Source: Candidatus Nanopelagicales bacterium (GTDB lineage: Bacteria; Actinomycetota; Actinomycetes; S36-B12). Taken from it: a stretch of 64,000 nucleotides of DNA. Positions 61,721 to 64,000 of this stretch are shown piece after piece (position 1 is the stretch's first letter; each line of letters begins with the position of its first letter). The position numbers and the translations under genes were made by a program. Under the pieces are notes generated by a model that had not been told where the DNA came from, searched no databases, and saw only the letters and a program-made list of their open reading frames with translations. Where the stretch lies: assembly GCA_018402235.1 (NCBI GenBank), contig JAGYJJ010000005.1:357007-421006 (forward strand), in the 5' to 3' direction.

Positions 61721-64000
61721 ATGGATTTGCAGGACTACCTGCGCATCCTTCGCGCCCACTGGAAGGTCATCGTCGCGGCCACCGTTATCGGGGCAGTTCT
61801 CGGCGGCCCTTCTCAGTTTCCTCAACCGCCCCGCCCCGGCCTCCACGAGCGCCACGCCATTTGCCAGCGCCATTGACCTCACGCGCGTTGTCAGAGAAGG
61901 GTCGCAGGGATCTCGCGGACCGATTGAGTAATCAAACCGCCACGGGTGTTCGCGCCGAACTCGCGATAGAAAACCCCAGCCCGGAACTGTCGGTGGTCGA
62001 TTACGCGCAGTTGCTCCTGAGTGAGGAGACGCGCATCGCTGCAGCTGAGGCGACGGGAGACCCCTCGAACTTGGCTGGCCGACTCCAGGCCGTTGCCAAT
62101 CCCGAAACCGAAACCATCACCGTCACCGTTCAGGGCGTGGGGTCAGAGGCCACACTCGCCGATACCGAAGCCCTCATCCAGGCTTTCGCAGATCGTGTAC
62201 GTTGAGGGCCAGCCGATGGACGCTCTCATCACGAGTCCCGATCACCACTCAGTCACCCAACCCGGACCTGGAAACAAGCGCTGGTTACACCGAATCTCGG
62301 ATGCCCACCTATGCCGGATTGGCCACTAGCGACGTTGTCCTCACTCCAGCGGCACAACAAAGCGGAGTCAGTGAGTCCGATCTTCGCAACGCACTGAGCG
62401 TTCGCATCGAACCTGACACCACGATTCAGCGGGTAGGCGTCTCCGGCATGTTCGGGCCGTCCGACTCCGTCGCCATCGTCAACCAAGTTGTCAATTCTCT
62501 GCAATCTGAGATTCGATCTATCGAGACAACGCCTGTTGACTTCCAAAATCTCGGTTCCGCGAGTGAAGACACCGGTACGCGTATTCGTTCACTGTCGCTG
62601 ACCACCAGCGAACCGCAAATCGTGATCGATGCCAACGGAGTCATTCCGGCAGCCACGGTGACCTCGACCCTCACCACTTTTGGCGGGAGAGCTTCCGCCG
62701 CAAGCGTTGCTTCTGGCCTCGGCACCACAAAGCGAGGCCATTGACCGGAGCGAGGGAAGCTCAGGTGCCTGCAGCTCAAAGCTCATTCGGCACCTCGGCC
62801 ATCGATTGCTGACGTTAATCGGCACTCGCTTACCTCTTGCGCAGGTGACCGGAGCTCCCGATAGCCCGCTGGAAGGCGACGTCCATCCGGAATCACCGCG
62901 CAGGCAGCCGGATCATGCAGCGCGAGCAGAGGATCGCGCTGCGCTGCCTGACGTAGTCGCCCAGCGCACACGGACTCAGCAGGACGGCTCAGCCCTGGCC
63001 CCTGGCCCTGGTGCCCAGCGCACTCGTGGTCACGTCAGAAACCCTTCCCGTTCAAGGCACGAGTGCAACTCAGCCTGTCGACCGCACCACCACCAACATC
63101 ATCCTGGGCCTCCTCATCGGCCTGGCCCTGGGTGTCGGTTACGCATTCCTCGCCTCATCCCGCGACAAGACGATCTACAGTCCCCTGTCGGTGTGTGGGA
63201 GAGCAGCAGGTGAACCAGCCTTCGGCGTGATCCCCACATCCGAACCGTCTAACACTTGGACGGCCATCAACGAACACGACCTTGGCGGCGAGGGTTACCG
63301 CGCACTTCGTTCCAACGTGCTGCTCGGTCTCAAGGACACCAAAGGTCACTCGCGCTCGTTGTCGCCCGTCGCCGGCGGCGGAACCCACACCGTGGGCGAC
63401 ATCAACCTCGCGGTCTCGCTCTGGCTCCAGTCTGGTTCACGCGTGTGTGTTGTGGAAACTGCGCTGTCTCAACCTCGTCTGGCCACACTTCTGGGCGCCC
63501 AGGCTTCCCCGGGCCTCGCGGAAGTCATTACCAACGGCGCAGATATCCAAGGCAGTATCCAGCGGATCGACTCTCTTGGTTTTGATGTCGTGACGGCGGG
63601 GGCGCATACCACGAACGACGTCACCGACACCCTCACATCCCGCAAGCTCAAGGACACCATCGACGATCTACGCGATCGCTACGACATAGTCGTAACGCTG
63701 TGCGCTCCTGCAGTGGAAAGCCCGGAGGCCAGCGCTGTCACGCCCCTGAGCGATGCAACGTTGGTCATCATCCAGAGTCGCCTCAACATCCATGACCGAT
63801 CTCGAGATCACCGCCCGGCGTCCCTGCTGCGAGGTCAACACCAAGATCGCGGGCATCATCGCCAACGCTGTTCCCCACGAACACACCGACCAGTGGCGTC
63901 GCTACCTACCGATGGGCAATCCGCAGTCCGACGCGATGCCTAATAACATACAGTCACCGTTTGCCTCAGTTCAGATCAACTCAAATCATCAGAACCAGAG
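61721..64000 (+). CDS. Wzz / BY-kinase-like polysaccharide chain-length protein, copy 2, runs off the window
   Basis: ATG 61721 behind GGGGGG gives MDLQDYLRILRAHWKVIVAATVIGAVLGG. As in copy 1 there is an extracytoplasmic region (SAGYTESRMPTYAGLATSD), a second helix (TNIILGLLIGLALGVGYAFL near 63100) and a degenerate P-loop domain (SPVAGGGTHTVGDINLAVSLWLQSGSRVCVVETALSQPRLATLLG). The frame breaks at about six places; from 63790 it reads IAGIIANAVPHEHTDQWRRYLPMG to the right edge with no stop. Both copies share GTHTVG at the P-loop. They are tandem duplicates by structure, with diverged sequence. Confidence 0.75.

Overview
The window is high-GC DNA from an actinobacterium (Actinomycetota). The evidence is an ATP-independent proteasome activator (Bpa) with a C-terminal GHYL tail, Lsr2, glucosyl-3-phosphoglycerate synthase, an MtrAB/LpqB-like two-component locus, a polyphosphate-glucokinase-like ROK kinase, many GTG starts and several apparently leaderless promoters. 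There are three tRNA genes (Arg-ACG, Ser-GCU, Ser-UGA) and no rRNA. I cannot name a genus. The sequence carries roughly 30 single-base frame breaks in otherwise well-conserved genes, including seryl-tRNA synthetase. Most are repaired by adding or removing one base, so I read them mainly as sequence or assembly errors and annotate those genes as single loci.

Regions. 1-5 kb: a DUF2142 membrane protein cut by the left edge, a secreted nuclease with lamin-tail domains, and a tightly coupled aldolase / PfkB kinase / DUF1349 operon. 5-18 kb: a secreted glycoside hydrolase, a Rieske protein, a ROK kinase and EamA exporter, then a sugar uptake locus (LacI regulator with two palindromic operators, binding protein, permease, ATPase, IolG-like dehydrogenase), AroE, a zinc alcohol dehydrogenase and an amidinotransferase. 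18-35 kb: acetolactate decarboxylase, a flippase, TrpB2, NlpC/P60, a serine hydrolase, a sensor kinase/response regulator/lipoprotein set, GpgS, LhgO, MoeA, a potassium channel, quinone reductase, a FrnE-like DsbA and a RmlD-like reductase. 35-43 kb: housekeeping genes (bpa, serS, HAD phosphatase, rmlB/rmlD, pheA) with a MazEF pair.

43.8-58.9 kb is an accessory zone dense in toxin-antitoxin genes: an orphan RHH antitoxin, HicAB, an HTH/nucleotidyltransferase pair, a DUF4143 ATPase, orphan HigA, a BrnT-like/RHH pair, HipBA, a HicB-like gene and a RelB with a decapitated YafQ. Lsr2 and a sedolisin-type protease with a repetitive tail sit inside it. 59.5-64 kb holds two tandem Wzz/tyrosine-kinase-like polysaccharide proteins with an unusual lysine-less P-loop; the second runs off the right edge.

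Repeats are a theme. A 22-bp tandem repeat family occurs at three places (8972-9135, 27001-27110 and inside the FAD oxidase at 53307-53364). A hairpin-forming intergenic element occurs at 16768-16856 and 32892-32949. Short tandem repeats of 13 and 15 bp touch the ends of the NlpC/P60 gene and the start of a lipoprotein gene.
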